Source: Amycolatopsis nigrescens CSC17Ta-90
GTDB taxonomy: Bacteria; Actinomycetota; Actinomycetes; Mycobacteriales; Pseudonocardiaceae
Direction of reading: 5' to 3'
Length of the DNA stretch: 64,000 bases
NCBI RefSeq assembly: GCF_000384315.1
Contig: NZ_ARVW01000001.1
Coordinates: 6,324,157-6,388,156, forward strand
Positions 51,467 to 60,127 of this stretch are shown here, one piece after another (positions within the stretch are counted from its first letter, which is position 1; the number at the start of each line of letters is the position of its first letter). The notes under the pieces are model-generated. The model made no database searches. It was not told where the DNA came from and saw nothing but the letters and a program-made list of their open reading frames with translations. A program made the translations under genes and the position numbers.

Positions 51467-51775
51467 ATGGCGACCGACTACGACGCTCCGCGCCGCAGCG
51501 AAGCCGACGAGCTGGCCGAAGACTCGTTGGAAGAGCTGAAGGCGCGGCGCAACGAAAACCAGTCTGGCGTCGTAGACGTCGACGAAGACGCGACCGCGGA
51601 GAACTTCGAACTACCGGGGGCGGACCTGTCCGGTCTCTCCGGCGAAGACCTGACCGTGAAGGTGGTGCCCAAGCAGGCGGATGAGTTCACCTGCTCGGTG
51701 TGTTTCCTGGTGCACCACCGGAGCAGGCTCGCCGAAGAGGGCGGTGGCCGCCTGGTGTGCCGCGACTGCGCCTGA
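51467..51775 (+). CDS. DUF4193 zinc-ribbon protein (Rv2699c-like)
   Basis: A 102-residue actinobacterial protein. The N-terminal two thirds are acidic and probably disordered ([40 protein letters not shown]). The C-terminus has [16 protein letters not shown] and LVCRDCA, four Cys in two CxxC pairs that can bind zinc, much like RNA-polymerase-associated small proteins. It starts at ATG 51467. Highly conserved in actinobacteria near sigA; function unproven here. Confidence 0.88.
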   Translation: MATDYDAPRRSEADELAEDSLEELKARRNENQSGVVDVDEDATAENFELPGADLSGLSGEDLTVKVVPKQADEFTCSVCFLVHHRSRLAEEGGGRLVCRDCA

Positions 51776-51825
51776 GCGATCGGGCCCGGTTCGGCGCGTC
51801 CGGGGGGATGCGGTTCTTGGTTGTG

Positions 51826-51865
51826 ACAGAGGGGTGGCGGGCCGATGGCCCCGCCACCCCTCTGT
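51826..51865. terminator. hairpin terminator between convergent genes
   Basis: ACAGAGGGGTGGCGGG and its complement (16 or more pairs) around CCGATGG, between the DUF4193 gene and the DUF3093 gene, which converge. Confidence 0.8.
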
Positions 51866-51875
51866 GCTGTGCGCT

Positions 51876-52493
51876 CTAGTTCTGGGTCTCCGGGGGCGGC
51901 TGCCCGGCGGTGGACACCCGGTCCGGCCGACCGCCGCTGAGCAGCTCGGCCACCTTCTCCGGCTTGCGGGTGCTGAACAGCCAGTAGGGCGTGGGGTCCT
52001 CGGGATCGGTGAGATGCACCCGCAGCAGCGGCCCGACCCAGCCCCGGTGCACCACGAAGGCGGCCGGGTCCAGGTCCGGCCCCAGCGCCTTGCGCTTCTG
52101 CTTGGCCCCGATCACCTCGATCGCGCCGATGTGGCGCAGCGGCAGGTGCGCGTCGCCGACCCACAGCTCAGCGTCTTCAGTGTTTTCAGCGGCCTCAGCG
52201 TCGTGACCGGTATCGCCGCTGCCGGTCACCCGGACCTTGATCCGGCCGAGCGCCACCATCAGCGCCGCGGTCAGCGGCACCAGCAGCACATACGGCAGCC
52301 AGGCCCGGACACCCGGGTACCCCATGTGGATCTCGGCGGCGAGCAGCCCGGCCGCGATCAGCGGTCCCGGCCAACCCCACCAGGACAGGTAGAGCCGCTC
52401 GGAGTGCCGCGACCCGCCCTTTCCGGAGGGTTTGCCCGGTTTCCGCCCGCTGTCCGGCTGCGCATCGGCTGCGCTCGTGCTGTTGCCCACCAC
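51876..52493 (-). CDS. DUF3093 membrane protein (Rv2698-like)
   Basis: A 205-residue protein with a Lys/Gly-rich cytoplasmic start, two close hydrophobic helices ([13 protein letters not shown] and [18 protein letters not shown]), then a soluble C-terminal domain ([56 protein letters not shown] in parts) resembling bacterial PH-like domains. It is divergent from dut with a 21-bp gap, so promoters overlap. GTG 52493 or 52490 may be the start. Function unknown. Confidence 0.85.
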   Translation of the reverse strand: MVGNSTSAADAQPDSGRKPGKPSGKGGSRHSERLYLSWWGWPGPLIAAGLLAAEIHMGYPGVRAWLPYVLLVPLTAALMVALGRIKVRVTGSGDTGHDAEAAENTEDAELWVGDAHLPLRHIGAIEVIGAKQKRKALGPDLDPAAFVVHRGWVGPLLRVHLTDPEDPTPYWLFSTRKPEKVAELLSGGRPDRVSTAGQPPPETQN

Positions 52494-52514
52494 GTCAGGG
52501 TAGTCTCGCCGCCC

Positions 52515-53003
52515 GTGTCCATCGTGCAGGTCCTGCTCTCCCGGATAGATCCGGATGTCCCACTACCCGCCTATGCCAAGCCCGGCGACGCCGGCGCCGA
52601 TCTGGTCACCACCTCGGACGTCGTGCTGGAGCCGGGGGAACGCGTCGTCGTCGGCACCGGGGTGGCGATCGCGCTGCCCGACGGGTATGCCGGTTTCGTG
52701 CACCCCAGGTCGGGCCTGGCCGCCAGGGCCGGTCTGTCCGTGGTCAACACCCCGGGCACCATTGACGCGGGCTACCGCGGCGAGATCAGGATCTGCCTGA
52801 TCAACCACGACCCGCGGGAGCCGATCGTGCTCTCCCGCGGCGACCGGATCGCGCAGCTGGTCGTGCAGCGGGTGGAGACCGCGGTCTTCGTCGAGGTGGA
52901 CGAGCTCGAACCGTCCGAACGCGGCGACGGCGGCTACGGGTCCACCGGTGGGCACGCGACGCTGGTACCAGGCAGCGGTACTGGGGAAGGAACGGAGAGG
53001 TAG
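52515..53003 (+). CDS. dut: dUTP diphosphatase
   Basis: A 162-residue trimeric dUTPase that hydrolyses dUTP to dUMP and pyrophosphate, keeping uracil out of DNA. All five motifs are present: [35 protein letters not shown] with the catalytic Asp, [11 protein letters not shown] and the C-terminal [10 protein letters not shown] arm. GTG 52515 gives VSIVQVLL. Its stop overlaps the GTG start region of the DUF3710 gene, so both are coupled, as Rv2697c and Rv2696c. Confidence 0.96.
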   Translation: MSIVQVLLSRIDPDVPLPAYAKPGDAGADLVTTSDVVLEPGERVVVGTGVAIALPDGYAGFVHPRSGLAARAGLSVVNTPGTIDAGYRGEIRICLINHDPREPIVLSRGDRIAQLVVQRVETAVFVEVDELEPSERGDGGYGSTGGHATLVPGSGTGEGTER

Positions 53004-53701
53004 TGGCGATTTTCGGACGGAAGCGGCGCGCCGAGAAGGAACAGCCGAGGGGACGACATGCCGCGCCCGAGCCCGACGTCGACGTTGACGACGTTGATGG
53101 TGACCTCGACGACTTCGAGGACACCGGTTACGACGCCGATGACGGGCTCGCTGGGCTGGACGGCCCGTTCGACGCGGCGGACGCGCCCGAGGACGAGGTG
53201 CCCAGGATCGACCTCGGCTCGGTCCGGGTGCCGGTGCCCGACGGTTCGCAGGTGCAGGTCGAGATGGACCCGGCCACCAGCGGCGTGCGGGCGGTGCACG
53301 TGGTCACCGGGCACGGGCAGGTGACGGTCAGCGCCTACGCGGCGCCGCGCTCCGGCGGGCTGTGGAAGGAGGTCGCGGCGGAACTGACCGAGCAGCTCAA
53401 GTCCGACGGGGCCAAGGTGACCAGCGGCCGCGGCGAATGGGGCGTGGAGCTGTCCGCCATCGTCGGCGACGTCGCGCTGCGGTTCGTCGGGGTGGACGGC
53501 CCGCGCTGGATGCTGCGCGGCGTGATCGCCGGGCCGCAGTCGCTCGCCTCGGAAGCGCCGGACGTGCTGCGGGGCATCGTGCGGCAGTCGATCGTCGACC
53601 GGGGTGAGGCGCCGATGCCGGTGCGCACCCCGCTGACCATCACGCTGCCATCGGCGGTGGCCGAGCACATCGCGGAACAGCAGGCGCAGCAACAAAGCTG
53701 A
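53003..53701 (+). CDS. DUF3710 protein (Rv2696c-like)
   Basis: A 232-residue soluble protein. After a basic start (FGRKRRAEKE) comes a ~50-residue acidic disordered region, then the conserved domain (RIDLGSVRVPVPDG, VTVSAYAAPRSGGLWKEVA, VGVDGPRWMLRGVIAGP). It overlaps the dut stop by one base. Conserved throughout actinobacteria next to dut. No enzymatic motif; function unknown. Confidence 0.87.
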   Translation: MAIFGRKRRAEKEQPRGRHAAPEPDVDVDDVDGDLDDFEDTGYDADDGLAGLDGPFDAADAPEDEVPRIDLGSVRVPVPDGSQVQVEMDPATSGVRAVHVVTGHGQVTVSAYAAPRSGGLWKEVAAELTEQLKSDGAKVTSGRGEWGVELSAIVGDVALRFVGVDGPRWMLRGVIAGPQSLASEAPDVLRGIVRQSIVDRGEAPMPVRTPLTITLPSAVAEHIAEQQAQQQS

Positions 53702-53740
53702 GCACCCTGACACTCGGGCGGGGGTTGGTACGGTCGTGCG

Positions 53741-54370
53741 ATGCCGACCTCCGCCGAGTGGCTGATCTTCCTCGGGACAGCCGCCCTGTTCGCGGTCACT
53801 CCCGGGCCGGGAATCCTCTACGTGCTCGCGCGCAGCCTGCGCGGCGGGCGCGCCGAGGGCATCCGCTCGGTGCTCGGCAACGGCATCGGCGCGGCCGTGC
53901 ACGTGGTCGCGGCGGCACTCGGGCTCTCCGCGCTGCTGGCCACCTCGGCGGTGGCGTTCACCGTGGTCAAGATCGCCGGTGCGGCCTACCTGGTGTTCCT
54001 CGGCCTGCAGGCGATCTTCCGCCGGCACGACGACGGCGACCAGGCCGGCGGTGGCCCGGCGGGCAGGCTGAGCCGGTCGCCCGTGGCGCAGGGCATGCTC
54101 TCCGAACTGCTGAACCCGAAGACCGCGCTGTACTTCATGGCGCTGCTGCCGCATTTCGTGCACCCGGAGACCGCCCCGGCGCCGCTGGTGTTCATCCTGC
54201 TCGGGCTGATCGCGCTGGCCATGGCCATGCTCGCGGACCTGCTGGTGGCCCTGTTCGCCGGGCGGATCGGGCACCGGCTGATGGCCAGCCCGAAATGGCG
54301 GATCCGGCAGCGCGTTGCCAGCGGTGCGGTGATGATCGGCCTCGGCGGCTTCATCGCGGTAGCCGACTAA
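53741..54370 (+). CDS. LysE/RhtB-family amino acid exporter
   Basis: A 209-residue membrane protein with about six helices. The N-terminal TPGPGILYVLARSLRGGRAEGIRSVLGN (read in parts) is the LysE/RhtB signature, followed by VVKIAGAAYLVFLGLQAI and a second motif LLNPKTALYFMALLPHFV. It exports an amino acid or homoserine-lactone-like compound. It starts at ATG 53741, 39 bp after the DUF3710 stop, and is not part of the mycobacterial order, so it is probably a lineage-specific insertion. Confidence 0.87.
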   Translation: MPTSAEWLIFLGTAALFAVTPGPGILYVLARSLRGGRAEGIRSVLGNGIGAAVHVVAAALGLSALLATSAVAFTVVKIAGAAYLVFLGLQAIFRRHDDGDQAGGGPAGRLSRSPVAQGMLSELLNPKTALYFMALLPHFVHPETAPAPLVFILLGLIALAMAMLADLLVALFAGRIGHRLMASPKWRIRQRVASGAVMIGLGGFIAVAD

Positions 54371-54413
54371 AGACTTCCCCCGTTCGAGCGATTTTCCCCG
54401 CGGCGCGATCGAG

Positions 54414-54460
54414 CCCAATGTGACGTTCGGTTGGTTCTATTGGCCGAACGTCACGTTGGG
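54414..54460. repeat. 47-bp palindrome of a second class
   Basis: CCCAATGTGACGTTCGG (54414-54430) pairs with CCGAACGTCACGTTGGG (54444-54460) at 16 of 17 positions around TTGGTTCTATTGG. It sits between convergent genes (LysE exporter and hydrolase). Only one copy is in this window. Possible terminator; it looks like a genome repeat but that cannot be confirmed here. Confidence 0.65.
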
Positions 54461-54494
54461 TCGGTTCCGGGGCGGATCGATCGGGTGCGGGCGG

Positions 54495-55199
54495 TCAGCC
54501 GCGTGCCGCGCGGAGCCAGCCGAGCACCGCGGCGCGGCCGAGCGACTCGCGGTCGCGGCCCAGCGCTTCGAGGCTGGTCTCCACCACGGCGGCCCTCGGC
54601 AGCGCGGCCGCCCACTCGTGCGCCACCGCGGCCGGGTGCACCGGGTCGTCCACGCAGGCCGCCAGCCCGGCCGGCACGTCCAGCCCGGCCAGCGCGTCGA
54701 GGGTCGGCGCCGGGTGCCCGGCGGCCACCCGCAGGCCGTCCGCCAGCTCTTCGCCGTGCCGCCGCCAGGCCCGGCCCAGCTCGTCGGCCAGCCAGGGCGC
54801 CACCCCGGCCGTGGAGATCGCCAGCGCGGCGTCCACGCCTTCGCGGCCGACCAGGTCGGCGGACACCTTCGCGGCCATCGACGCGGGTGCGGAGCCGGGG
54901 CTGCCGTTCCAGGCCGGCAGCGCGAGCAGCAGCCCGGCGCAGCGGTCCGGGTTGCGCACCGCCCACTCCGCGGCGAGATGCGCGCCGAAGGAGATGCCAC
55001 CGGCCAGGATCGGCGCGCCGGCACCGGCCGCTATCCGATCCAGCGCGGCCAGGTAGCCGTCTGCCAGCAGGCTGCCCGGCGGCGGCGGTGGAGTCCGCGG
55101 CTCGATCCCGACCGCGCCGAGCGGACCTGCGAAAACAGCCTGTACGAACACGTCGTCGGAGCCGGTCCCAGGCATCAGCACGGCGGTGACAGCAGACAT
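54495..55199 (-). CDS. alpha/beta hydrolase (Rv2695-like)
   Basis: A 234-residue alpha/beta-hydrolase. The nucleophile elbow is GGISFGAHLAAEWA with Ser near residue 80. PVHPAAVAHEW near the C-terminus could carry the His and DDPVHP the acid. It starts MSAVTAVLMPGTGSDD, giving the same length as Rv2695 (about 235). It is divergent from the OB-fold gene with 118 bp between. Substrate unknown. Confidence 0.82.
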   Translation of the reverse strand: MSAVTAVLMPGTGSDDVFVQAVFAGPLGAVGIEPRTPPPPPGSLLADGYLAALDRIAAGAGAPILAGGISFGAHLAAEWAVRNPDRCAGLLLALPAWNGSPGSAPASMAAKVSADLVGREGVDAALAISTAGVAPWLADELGRAWRRHGEELADGLRVAAGHPAPTLDALAGLDVPAGLAACVDDPVHPAAVAHEWAAALPRAAVVETSLEALGRDRESLGRAAVLGWLRAARG

Positions 55200-55317
55200 A
55201 GTGGACGTCACTCGGGGAAGTTTGACGCAAACCGGATTCCGTTGCCCCGGAAGGGTTACGCTGGACATCGCACGGGCCGTATCTAGTCGGGGGCCCCGGA
55301 GCACAGGAGCACCGCAT

Positions 55318-55698
55318 ATGCCCGCCAAGGACGGCGGCTACTTCAGCCGGTTGGTTCGCAAGCTGACCAGTGACGTCGAGGAGCTCGACGCGGAGGACCT
55401 ATCCGAAAAATCCGAGGCCGGCGGGGCGCAGCGAGCCTGCGACTGCCGGTCGGGACAAGAGGTGACCGTGCTGGGCAGGCTGCGCAGCGTGGAGCTGTGC
55501 CCCACCAGCGAGGCCGCGACGCTGCAGGCGGAGCTGTTCGACGGCACCGAGGGCGTGACGTTAGTCTGGCTGGGTAGACGCCGGATCCCGGGCATCGAAC
55601 CGGGCCGAACCATCAAGGTGCGGGGCCGGATGGCCGAAAGAGACGGCCAGAAGGTGCTGTACAACCCGTACTACGAGCTGCAGCAGACGACTTCCTGA
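55318..55698 (+). CDS. OB-fold nucleic-acid-binding protein (Rv2694c-like)
   Basis: A 126-residue protein with an OB-fold domain from about residue 48 (VTVLGRLRSVELCPTSEAATLQAELFDGTEGV, IPGIEPGRTIKVRGRM), the tRNA-anticodon/RecG-wedge type that binds single-stranded nucleic acid. The first ~45 residues are charged. CDCRSG and LCP give three Cys of unknown role. AGGAG lies 8 bases before ATG 55318. It sits between the hydrolase and DUF3159 genes exactly as Rv2694c. Confidence 0.85.
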   Translation: MPAKDGGYFSRLVRKLTSDVEELDAEDLSEKSEAGGAQRACDCRSGQEVTVLGRLRSVELCPTSEAATLQAELFDGTEGVTLVWLGRRRIPGIEPGRTIKVRGRMAERDGQKVLYNPYYELQQTTS

Positions 55699-55723
55699 CC
55701 CGAACCCGAGGCGTAATCACATC

Positions 55724-56560
55724 GTGACTGAACCCGGCCGTACCGGCGACGACACCGACCAGCGCACCGATCGGGCCGCACCTACGGACGACTCCGGGGC
55801 GGACGCCGAGACGGCGGGTACGGGCGAGCAGGCGGAAAAGTCAGCAGAGTCCGAAAAGCCAGCGGAGTCCGAAAAGCCCGAACCCACCCTGCTCGAGCAG
55901 ATGGGCGGGGTGTCCGGGCTGATCTACTCCTCGCTGCCCGTGGTGGTGTTCGTACTGGCCAACGCGTTCTTCGGGCTCACGGTGGGCATCTGGAGCGCGA
56001 TCGGCAGCGCGGTGGCCATCACCGTGCTCCGTGTCGTGCGCAAGGAGCCGCTGCAGCCCGCCATCTCCGGGTTCTTCGGGGTGGCCATCGCGGCGTTCAT
56101 CGCCTACCGCACCGGCTCGGCCAAGGGCTTCTTCCTGTTCGGCATCTGGGCCAGCCTGGTCTACTGCGGGGTGTTCGTGGCCTCGGTGCTGATCCGCTGG
56201 CCGCTGGCCGGCGTGGTGTGGAACTTCCTCAACGGCACCGGCACCGCCTGGCGCAAGGACAAGCCGTCCCGGTTCGGCTACGACGTCGCCACCCTGACCA
56301 TGGCCGCCGTGTTCGCGGCCAGGTTCGTGGTGCAGCGCTGGCTGTACAACGAGGACTACACCGGCTGGCTGGCCTTCGCCAAGATCGCCATGGGCTACCC
56401 GCTGTACGGGCTGGCACTGCTGGTGGTGGTCTGGGCGGTGCGGCGCTCGGACAAGCGGCTCAAGGCGCTCGCGGAGTCCGCGCCGCACGAGGAGTCCGAC
56501 GCCGAGATCGAGGCCAGGCTGCGGCTGAAGTACGGTCAGGCGCCAGCTCAGGAGGCCTAA
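55724..56560 (+). CDS. DUF3159 membrane protein (Rv2693c-like)
   Basis: A 278-residue protein. The first ~55 residues are acidic and repetitive, containing the near-repeat AEKSAESEKPAESEKPEP. About six hydrophobic segments follow (GGVSGLIYSSLPVVVFVLANAFF, AVAITVLRVV, GFFGVAIAAFIAYRTGSA, GFFLFGIWASLVYCGVFVASV and others), then a charged C-terminus. GTG 55724 is 25 bp after the OB-fold gene, so probably the same transcript. Function unknown. Confidence 0.85.
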   Translation: MTEPGRTGDDTDQRTDRAAPTDDSGADAETAGTGEQAEKSAESEKPAESEKPEPTLLEQMGGVSGLIYSSLPVVVFVLANAFFGLTVGIWSAIGSAVAITVLRVVRKEPLQPAISGFFGVAIAAFIAYRTGSAKGFFLFGIWASLVYCGVFVASVLIRWPLAGVVWNFLNGTGTAWRKDKPSRFGYDVATLTMAAVFAARFVVQRWLYNEDYTGWLAFAKIAMGYPLYGLALLVVVWAVRRSDKRLKALAESAPHEESDAEIEARLRLKYGQAPAQEA

Positions 56561-56564
56561 CGCC

Positions 56565-56608
56565 TCGTGAGTGAAAACCGTTGCCTGGGCAACACTTTTC
56601 ACTCACGA
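56565..56608. repeat. 44-bp palindromic repeat, copy 4 of 5
   Basis: Same arms as the other copies with loop CTGG. It lies between the convergent DUF3159 and ceoC genes, four bases after the DUF3159 stop. Probable bidirectional terminator. Confidence 0.85.
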
Positions 56609-56630
56609 CCGCTGACCTGCGGCGATGGTG

Positions 56631-57287
56631 CTAGTAGCCCAGTGCCGTCCTGATGTCCGGCTCGACCTCCGCCGCCGCCACGAACAACAGCTCGTCGCCG
56701 GGCTCGAGGGGATCCTCCGGCTGCGGCACGATCACCCGTTCCCCGCGCAGGATCGTCACCAGCGCCGAATCCCTCGGCAGCGCCAGCTCGCTGACCGGCT
56801 TGCCGGCCAGCGGGGTCTCCGCGGGCAGCGTCAGCTCCACCAGGTTGGCCTGGCCCTGCCGGAAGGTCATCAGCCGCACCAGGTCGCCGACGCTGACCGC
56901 TTCCTCGACCATCGCGGCCAGCATCCGCGGCGTGGACACCGCCACGTCCACGCCCCAGGCGCTGGTGAACAGCCACTCGTTCGCCGGGTTGTTCACCCTG
57001 GCCACCACCCGGCGCACCGCGAACTCGGTCTTCGCCAGCAGCGAGACCACCAGGTTGACCTTGTCGTCCCCGGTTGCCGCGATCACCACGTCGCACAGCT
57101 GGATCCCGGAGTCCTCCAGGGTGGACACCTCGCAGGCGTCCCCGAGCACCCAGTCCGCTTGTTCCACCGTGGCCGGCTCGAACTGGTCGGACTCCCGCTC
57201 GATCAGCATCACCTGGTGCCTACCGTCGATCAGCTCGGTGGCGATCGAGCGGCCCACCGCGCCCGCGCCGGCAATCGCGACCCGCAT
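56631..57287 (-). CDS. ceoC: TrkA/CeoC-type potassium-channel regulatory protein
   Basis: A 218-residue RCK protein. Residues 1-120 are TrkA-N, a Rossmann NAD(H)-binding domain (RVAIAGAGAVGRSIATELI, acidic LIERES at the end of strand 2). Residues ~135-218 are TrkA-C (VELTLPAETPLAGKPVSEL, LEPGDELLFVAA). Such proteins gate potassium uptake systems from the cytoplasmic side. The ATG overlaps the stop of the ceoB gene (ATGA). Order and orientation equal Rv2692-Rv2691. Confidence 0.9.
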   Translation of the reverse strand: MRVAIAGAGAVGRSIATELIDGRHQVMLIERESDQFEPATVEQADWVLGDACEVSTLEDSGIQLCDVVIAATGDDKVNLVVSLLAKTEFAVRRVVARVNNPANEWLFTSAWGVDVAVSTPRMLAAMVEEAVSVGDLVRLMTFRQGQANLVELTLPAETPLAGKPVSELALPRDSALVTILRGERVIVPQPEDPLEPGDELLFVAAAEVEPDIRTALGY

Positions 57288-57952
57288 CAGTTCTCCTCTT
57301 CAGGGCCGTGGGCGGCGACGCTGGTGACGTCGCTGACCGTGCCCGAGCGTGCGGCCACGTAGATCAGGTCGTCGGCCTGCAGCACGGTCTTGGCGTCGGG
57401 CAGCACCCCGTTGCCGAACCGCATGATGAACGCGACCCGTGCCCCGGTGGCCTCCTGCAGCTGGCGCACGCTGTGCCCGACCCAGTCCTCGTGCAGCGGC
57501 AGCTGGAGCAGCGCCACGTTGCCGGTCGGGTCGCGCCAGGCCGAGGCCACCCCGTCGGGCAGCAGGGTGCGCAGGAACCGGTCGGTTGTCCACGGCACGG
57601 TGGCCACGGTGGGGATGCCGAGCCGCTCGTACACGGCGGCCCGCTTGTGGTCGTAGATCCTGGCGACCACGTGCTCGACGCCGAAGTTCTCCCTGGCCAC
57701 CCTGGCCGAGATGATGTTGGAGTTGTCCCCGCTGGAGACCGCGGCGAAGGCGCCGGCTCGCTCGATGCCGGCTTCGATCAGCACCCGCCGGTCGAAGCCG
57801 ACGCCGACCACCTGCTGGCCGTGGAAATCGCTGCCGAGCCGGCGGAAGGACTGCTGCGCCTTGTCGATCACCGCCACGTCGTGGCCGAGGCGCTCCAGCG
57901 CCGCGGCGAGCGACACGCCCACCCGGCCGCAGCCCATGATCACCACGTGCAC
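57287..57952 (-). CDS. ceoB: TrkA/CeoB-type potassium-channel regulatory protein
   Basis: A 221-residue RCK protein with TrkA-N (VHVVIMGCGRVGVSLAAALERLGHDVAVIDK in parts) and TrkA-C (NVALLQLPLHEDWVGHSVRQL, LQADDLIYVAAR) domains. GTG 57952 gives VHVVIMGCG. It is the first gene of the ceoB-ceoC pair and divergent, with a 123-bp gap, from the KimA-like permease. The two probably regulate that transporter or another potassium channel as a hetero-octameric ring, which is inference from the neighbourhood. Confidence 0.9.
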   Translation of the reverse strand: MHVVIMGCGRVGVSLAAALERLGHDVAVIDKAQQSFRRLGSDFHGQQVVGVGFDRRVLIEAGIERAGAFAAVSSGDNSNIISARVARENFGVEHVVARIYDHKRAAVYERLGIPTVATVPWTTDRFLRTLLPDGVASAWRDPTGNVALLQLPLHEDWVGHSVRQLQEATGARVAFIMRFGNGVLPDAKTVLQADDLIYVAARSGTVSDVTSVAAHGPEEEN

Positions 57953-58075
57953 GCCTGCCTCCTCGTCTCCTCGGCCCGTCAATCGGCTATGGTCAAATCG
58001 GACGTCGCGGGGAGATTGTGATCCCGACATGCCAGCGCCGAACCTACCGTGCTCCCGTACCGTTACGCTGCTGCG

Positions 58076-60127
58076 GTGTCGAAGTTCGCGACCGCGGCCA
58101 AACGGCTGCTGCTCGGCCGCCCGTTCCGCAGCGACCGGCTGTCCCACACCCTGCTCCCCAAGCGCATCGCGCTGCCCATCTTCGCCTCCGACGCGCTCTC
58201 CAGTGTGGCCTACGCGCCGGAGGAAATCTTCCTCACCCTGAGCGTGGCCGGGCTGACCTCGTTCACCATGTCGCCGTGGATCGGTCTCGTGGTCGCCATC
58301 GTGATGCTGGCCGTGATCGCGAGCTACCGGCAGAACGTGCACGCCTACCCCAGCGGCGGCGGCGACTACGAGGTCGCCACGGTCAACCTTGGCAAGTCGG
58401 CCGGGCTCACCGTGGCCAGCGCGCTGCTGGTGGACTACGTGCTGACCGTCGCGGTGTCCATTTCGTCCGCCGCGGCGAACGTCGGCGCGCTGATCCCGTA
58501 CGTCGCCGAGCACAAGGTGCTGTTCTGCGTCGGCGCGATCGTGCTGCTCACCGCGATGAACCTGCGCGGGCTGCGGGAGTCCGGCACCGCCTTCGCCATC
58601 CCGACCTACGCGTTCATGTTCGCCATGCTGGTCATGCTGATCGTCGGCTTCTACCGGATCGTGGTGGCCGGCGAAGACCTCCGCGCGGACAGCGCCGGCC
58701 TGGAGCTGATCACCGAGCCGGACAGCTTCACCGGGTTCGCGATGATCTTCCTGGTGCTGCGCGCGTTCACCCAGGGCTGCGCCGCGCTGACCGGGGTGGA
58801 GGCGATCAGCAACGGGGTGCCCGCCTTCCGCAAGCCGAAGTCGAAGAACGCGGCCACCACGCTGCTGCTGCTCGGCCTGCTCTCGGTGACCATGTTCCTC
58901 GGCATGATCCTGCTGGCCAGGTCCACCGGGGTGGTGCTGGCGGAGCACCCGGCTACCCAACTGCTCAACGCCCCTCCCGGCTACGTGCAGGACACCCTGA
59001 TGGTGCAGCTGGCGCACACCATCTTCGACGGCTTCCCGGTCGGTTTCTTCTTCGTCACCACGGTCACCGCGCTGATCCTGGTGCTCGCCGCGAACACCGC
59101 GTTCAACGGCTTCCCGGTGCTCGGCTCGATACTGGCGCAGGACCGGTACCTGCCGCGCCAGCTGCACACCCGTGGTGACCGGCTGGCCTTCTCGAACGGC
59201 ATCGTGTTCCTCGCCGCGTTCGCCATCGTGCTGGTGTTCGCCTTCGAGGCCGAGGTCACCAAGCTGATCCCGCTCTACACGGTGGGCGTCTTCGTCTCGT
59301 TCACGCTGAGCCAGACCGGCATGCTGCGGCACTGGAAGCGCAAGCTGGCCCAGGGGGAGCAGACCGGGCTGGACGCGGCGGGCCGCCGTCGGATCCGCCG
59401 CTCGCAGGCGATCAACGCCTTCGGCCTGGTGATGACCGCCAGCGTGCTGGTGATCGTGCTGATCACCAAGTTCAGCAAGGGCGCCTGGATCGCGATTGCC
59501 GCGATGGTGGCGATCTTCCTGCTGATGTCGGCCATCCGCAAGCACTACGACCGGGTTGCCGACGAGCTGCGGGAAACCGAGAACAAGCCGCCGATGTTGC
59601 CGTCGCGCAACCACGCGATCGTGCTGGTGTCCAAACTGCACCTGCCGACGCTGCGCGCGCTGGCCTATGCGAAGGCGGTGCGCCCGGACGTGCTGGAGGC
59701 GGTCACCGTGAACGTGGACGACGCGGAGACCAGGAAACTGGTGGCGGACTGGGACAAGCACAAGTTCAAGGTGCCGCTGAAGGTGGTCGAGTCGCCGTAC
59801 CGGGAGATCACCAAGCCGGTGCTGGACTACGTGCGGCGGGTGCGCGGGGACAACCCGCGCAACGTGGTCACCGTGTTCATCCCGGAGTACGTGGTCGGCC
59901 GCTGGTGGGAACAGGTGCTGCACAACCAGAGCGCGTTGCGGCTCAAGGGCAGGCTGCTCTTCCAGCCGGGCGTGATGGTGACCAGCGTGCCGTGGCAGCT
60001 GGTCTCCTCCGAACGGGCGAAGGACCTGTCGGATCGCGGGGCGCGGCCGGCCGCCGGTGACGTGCGGCGCGGCATTTTCGACGATGTGCAAGGACAGGCT
60101 CCGACCACCAAAGAAAGCGGCAAGTGA
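58076..60127 (+). CDS. APC-superfamily permease, KimA-like probable potassium transporter (Rv2690c-like)
   Basis: A 683-residue protein with about 12 transmembrane helices in residues ~25-475 and a ~200-residue cytoplasmic C-terminal domain. The opening LSHTLLPKRIALPIFASDALSSVAYAPEEIFL (read in parts) is the hallmark of the KimA/YdaO group of high-affinity potassium importers. YPSGGGDYEVATVNLG and LTGVEAISNGVPAFRKPKSKNA follow. The C-terminal domain (NHAIVLVSKLHLPTLRALAYAKAV) is USP-like and in KimA binds a regulator. Divergent RCK genes support a potassium role. GTG 58076 is preferred to GTG 58049. Confidence 0.83.
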   Translation: MSKFATAAKRLLLGRPFRSDRLSHTLLPKRIALPIFASDALSSVAYAPEEIFLTLSVAGLTSFTMSPWIGLVVAIVMLAVIASYRQNVHAYPSGGGDYEVATVNLGKSAGLTVASALLVDYVLTVAVSISSAAANVGALIPYVAEHKVLFCVGAIVLLTAMNLRGLRESGTAFAIPTYAFMFAMLVMLIVGFYRIVVAGEDLRADSAGLELITEPDSFTGFAMIFLVLRAFTQGCAALTGVEAISNGVPAFRKPKSKNAATTLLLLGLLSVTMFLGMILLARSTGVVLAEHPATQLLNAPPGYVQDTLMVQLAHTIFDGFPVGFFFVTTVTALILVLAANTAFNGFPVLGSILAQDRYLPRQLHTRGDRLAFSNGIVFLAAFAIVLVFAFEAEVTKLIPLYTVGVFVSFTLSQTGMLRHWKRKLAQGEQTGLDAAGRRRIRRSQAINAFGLVMTASVLVIVLITKFSKGAWIAIAAMVAIFLLMSAIRKHYDRVADELRETENKPPMLPSRNHAIVLVSKLHLPTLRALAYAKAVRPDVLEAVTVNVDDAETRKLVADWDKHKFKVPLKVVESPYREITKPVLDYVRRVRGDNPRNVVTVFIPEYVVGRWWEQVLHNQSALRLKGRLLFQPGVMVTSVPWQLVSSERAKDLSDRGARPAAGDVRRGIFDDVQGQAPTTKESGK

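Noticed and set aside
57287..60091. A 934-codon minus-strand frame opposite the KimA-like permease
   Set aside because: Its body is His/Arg/Gln-rich shadow sequence of the permease. Only its last 221 codons (from GTG 57952) are a real gene, ceoB.
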